A stretch of DNA of 7,548 nucleotides from JAKJGV01 sp964617565 (GTDB lineage Bacteria; Verrucomicrobiota; Kiritimatiellia; CAIQIC01; JAGNIJ01), in assembly GCA_964617565.1 (NCBI GenBank), contig CAZTYH010000094.1, positions 1 through 7,548 of the forward strand, written 5' to 3'. Positions 6,562 through 7,548 of the stretch are shown one piece after another (the stretch's first letter is position 1; each line of letters opens with the position of its first letter). The notes below the pieces were generated by a model, which saw nothing but the letters and a program-made list of their open reading frames with translations, did not search any database and had not been told where the DNA came from. The translations under genes were made by a program, and so were the position numbers.

Positions 6562-7434
6562 CTATGTAACAGGAATGTAGATCTCGGTGAGGAGATCCGC
6601 AGGCTTGGTGCGACTCGCATCGTTCAGATACTTCTCGAAGCAGGAGGCATCGCGAAGTTGCGCACCGCTTTGGGGGAGCCACTCGCTGTAGATGGCCTTG
6701 TATGTGTTGTACAGATTTTCGTAGGGTCCCTTGTGAAGGAACACGGCGAAGTTTCCGCCGGGGATCGTTTGCACGCCGACTTCGCCTTCCGGTTTTACCT
6801 CTGATTTCACCGATATGCAGGCATCGTAGCGCAGCTTGTCTTCGGGCGTCACATCCGGATCGTCGTGCGACAGGCCAATGAATTCGGCGTCGGGCTCGAC
6901 CAATCCTTTGCGGAACGCGTATCCGCAAACGGCGCCCCATGCGGTGCGAGCACTTTCATTGTACTTGCCGGTACGACGCACATAGAGCACTTGCGTGTCG
7001 CTTCGGTTTTTCATCTCTGGCTTCATGGCATCCTCCTTTTGGGTTGATTCAATTGCCATTTCAATGGGTTGCGAAAAGAAGACGGGCTTTTTCTCTTTCT
7101 GGAAACGGGTGGGTGAAACGCGAAAGTGACGCTTGAACGCCTTGTTGAAGGCTCCGGGTGTCTCATAGCCTGCGGAGAGTGCGATGTCGGTAATGGATTG
7201 GCGCGTATGGCACAATCGGTGCGCGGCCAGCTCAAGCCGGAGGCGGCGCACGTGCGCGCTGACCGGCTCGCCGACATAGGCGGCGAAGATGCGGTGAAAG
7301 TGGAAAGGGGAGAAGCAGGCGAGGTCGGCAAGACGATTCAGATTCAGCGGTTCATCGAGATGTTGGCGAATGTGATCCAGCACGCGGTTCATCCGCTCAT
7401 GGTAATCCTGGATCGTGTCGAGTCGCGTAGTCAT
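6562..7434 (-). CDS. AraC-family regulator fused to a GyrI-like effector-binding domain
   Basis: The product is 290 residues from ATG 7434. Residues 16-115 form the double helix-turn-helix AraC domain: LNRLADLACFSPFHFHRIF (32-50) and ITDIALSAGYETPGAFNKAF (81-100), followed by VSPTRFQ. A linker (about 116-142) leads to a GyrI-like small-molecule-binding domain (about 144-290) with LYVRRTGKYNESARTAW, GGNFAVFLHKGPYENLYNTY and C-terminal LLTEIYIP. AraC at the N-terminus with GyrI at the C-terminus is the layout of Rob-type multidrug or stress regulators. The start is uncertain: GTG 7467 would add 11 residues but has no ribosome-binding sequence, whereas AAAGG lies 5 nt before ATG 7434. It is convergent with the secreted-protein gene, 13 bp between stops, with no terminator hairpin and T-run visible. 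Nothing links it to sugar use; it is probably an independent neighbour. Confidence 0.88.
   Translation of the reverse strand: MTTRLDTIQDYHERMNRVLDHIRQHLDEPLNLNRLADLACFSPFHFHRIFAAYVGEPVSAHVRRLRLELAAHRLCHTRQSITDIALSAGYETPGAFNKAFKRHFRVSPTRFQKEKKPVFFSQPIEMAIESTQKEDAMKPEMKNRSDTQVLYVRRTGKYNESARTAWGAVCGYAFRKGLVEPDAEFIGLSHDDPDVTPEDKLRYDACISVKSEVKPEGEVGVQTIPGGNFAVFLHKGPYENLYNTYKAIYSEWLPQSGAQLRDASCFEKYLNDASRTKPADLLTEIYIPVT
7024..7038 (-). promoter_or_regulatory. Internal ribosome-binding site and in-frame ATG at the AraC/GyrI domain junction
   Basis: On the minus strand AAGGAGG (7038-7032) is followed by 5 nt and ATG (7026-7024), codon 137 of the AraC-GyrI frame. It is the strongest Shine-Dalgarno sequence in the window. 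Initiation here would give a 154-residue free GyrI-like protein (6562-7026), close to the size of stand-alone GyrI/SbmC. The Lys-Glu codons AAG GAG could create the match by chance, so this is a prediction. Confidence 0.45.
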
Positions 7435-7475
7435 GAGGGCCTTTTTTTGCTTATCGTTGGATGTCACTGTACACG

Positions 7476-7493
7476 AGCGGACGGGCGTCCGCT
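7476..7493. repeat. Perfect inverted repeat upstream of the AraC-GyrI gene
   Basis: AGCGGACG and its exact reverse complement CGTCCGCT flank a 2-bp centre (GG). The repeat lies about 42-59 bp ahead of ATG 7434, in the probable promoter or leader of the AraC-GyrI gene. It could be a dimeric operator, a leader hairpin, or a REP-like dispersed palindrome. No T-run follows within about 15 bp on either strand, so it is not an obvious intrinsic terminator. Confidence 0.55.
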
Positions 7494-7521
7494 TCTCCGT
7501 TCTTGCTGAAATGAGGTGCCC

Positions 7522-7548
7522 GGTTTCAGTTCCTGAAACCTGAAACCT
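7522..7548. repeat. Perfect inverted repeat followed by a short tandem repeat at the window edge
   Basis: GGTTTCAG (7522-7529) and CTGAAACC (7533-7540) are exact 8-bp inverted arms around TTC. The right arm starts a 7-bp tandem, CTGAAAC twice plus CT (7533-7548), that runs to the end of the window and may continue. It could be an operator, the stem of a terminator for an adjacent gene outside the window, or the edge of a larger repeat. Confidence 0.5.

Noticed and set aside
7435..7467. GTG 7467 as start of the AraC-GyrI gene
   Set aside because: No ribosome-binding sequence precedes it and the added 11 residues are not part of the AraC domain; ATG 7434 with AAAGG upstream is preferred, though GTG cannot be excluded.

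Overview
The window is a carbohydrate-utilisation fragment from a bacterial genome of moderately high GC. Its genes use Shine-Dalgarno-type start sites and classic LacI-family control. Secreted multi-domain glycosidases of this style, small secreted 'GPF...GSDD' proteins and a GH35-type enzyme with GH42-like C-terminal parts fit free-living polysaccharide degraders such as Planctomycetota, Verrucomicrobiota, Lentisphaerota or Hydrogenedentota. That placement is an impression from protein style; nothing in the window fixes the taxon.

Layout. Positions 1-2285 (minus) hold the first 761 codons of a GH35-type beta-galactosidase-like enzyme whose 3' end lies outside the window. It has no signal peptide, both catalytic glutamates are in place, and it starts at GTG. 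A 190-bp AT-rich divergent intergenic region (2286-2475) separates it from a LacI-family regulator (2476-3510, plus). After 58 bp comes a secreted 816-residue clan GH-A hydrolase-like protein (3569-6019). It overlaps by 8 bp a small secreted 178-residue protein with a beta-sandwich-like ligand-binding pattern (6012-6548). A convergent AraC-type regulator fused to a GyrI-like effector domain (6562-7434, minus) ends only 13 bp away. The last ~115 bp contain two perfect inverted repeats.

How it fits together. The LacI-family protein probably senses a sugar. A near-consensus LacI-family operator overlaps its own promoter (2428-2441). A perfect 14-bp palindromic operator (3575-3588), 13/16 identical to the first over an extended stretch, sits just downstream of the start codon of the secreted hydrolase gene, inside its coding sequence. 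This suggests autoregulation plus direct control of the secreted hydrolase/binding-protein pair, and possibly of the divergent GH35 gene. The AraC-GyrI gene looks like an unrelated neighbour.

Most worth a second look: (1) the secreted GH-A protein keeps the predicted nucleophile (Glu337) but has Asp-His-Arg where the family has Asp-Asn-Glu, so the acid/base appears lost; (2) the operator embedded in codons 3-7 of that gene; (3) a strong in-frame Shine-Dalgarno plus ATG exactly at the domain junction of the AraC-GyrI gene, which could release a free GyrI-like protein. No RNA genes, CRISPR arrays, insertion sequences or origins were seen.
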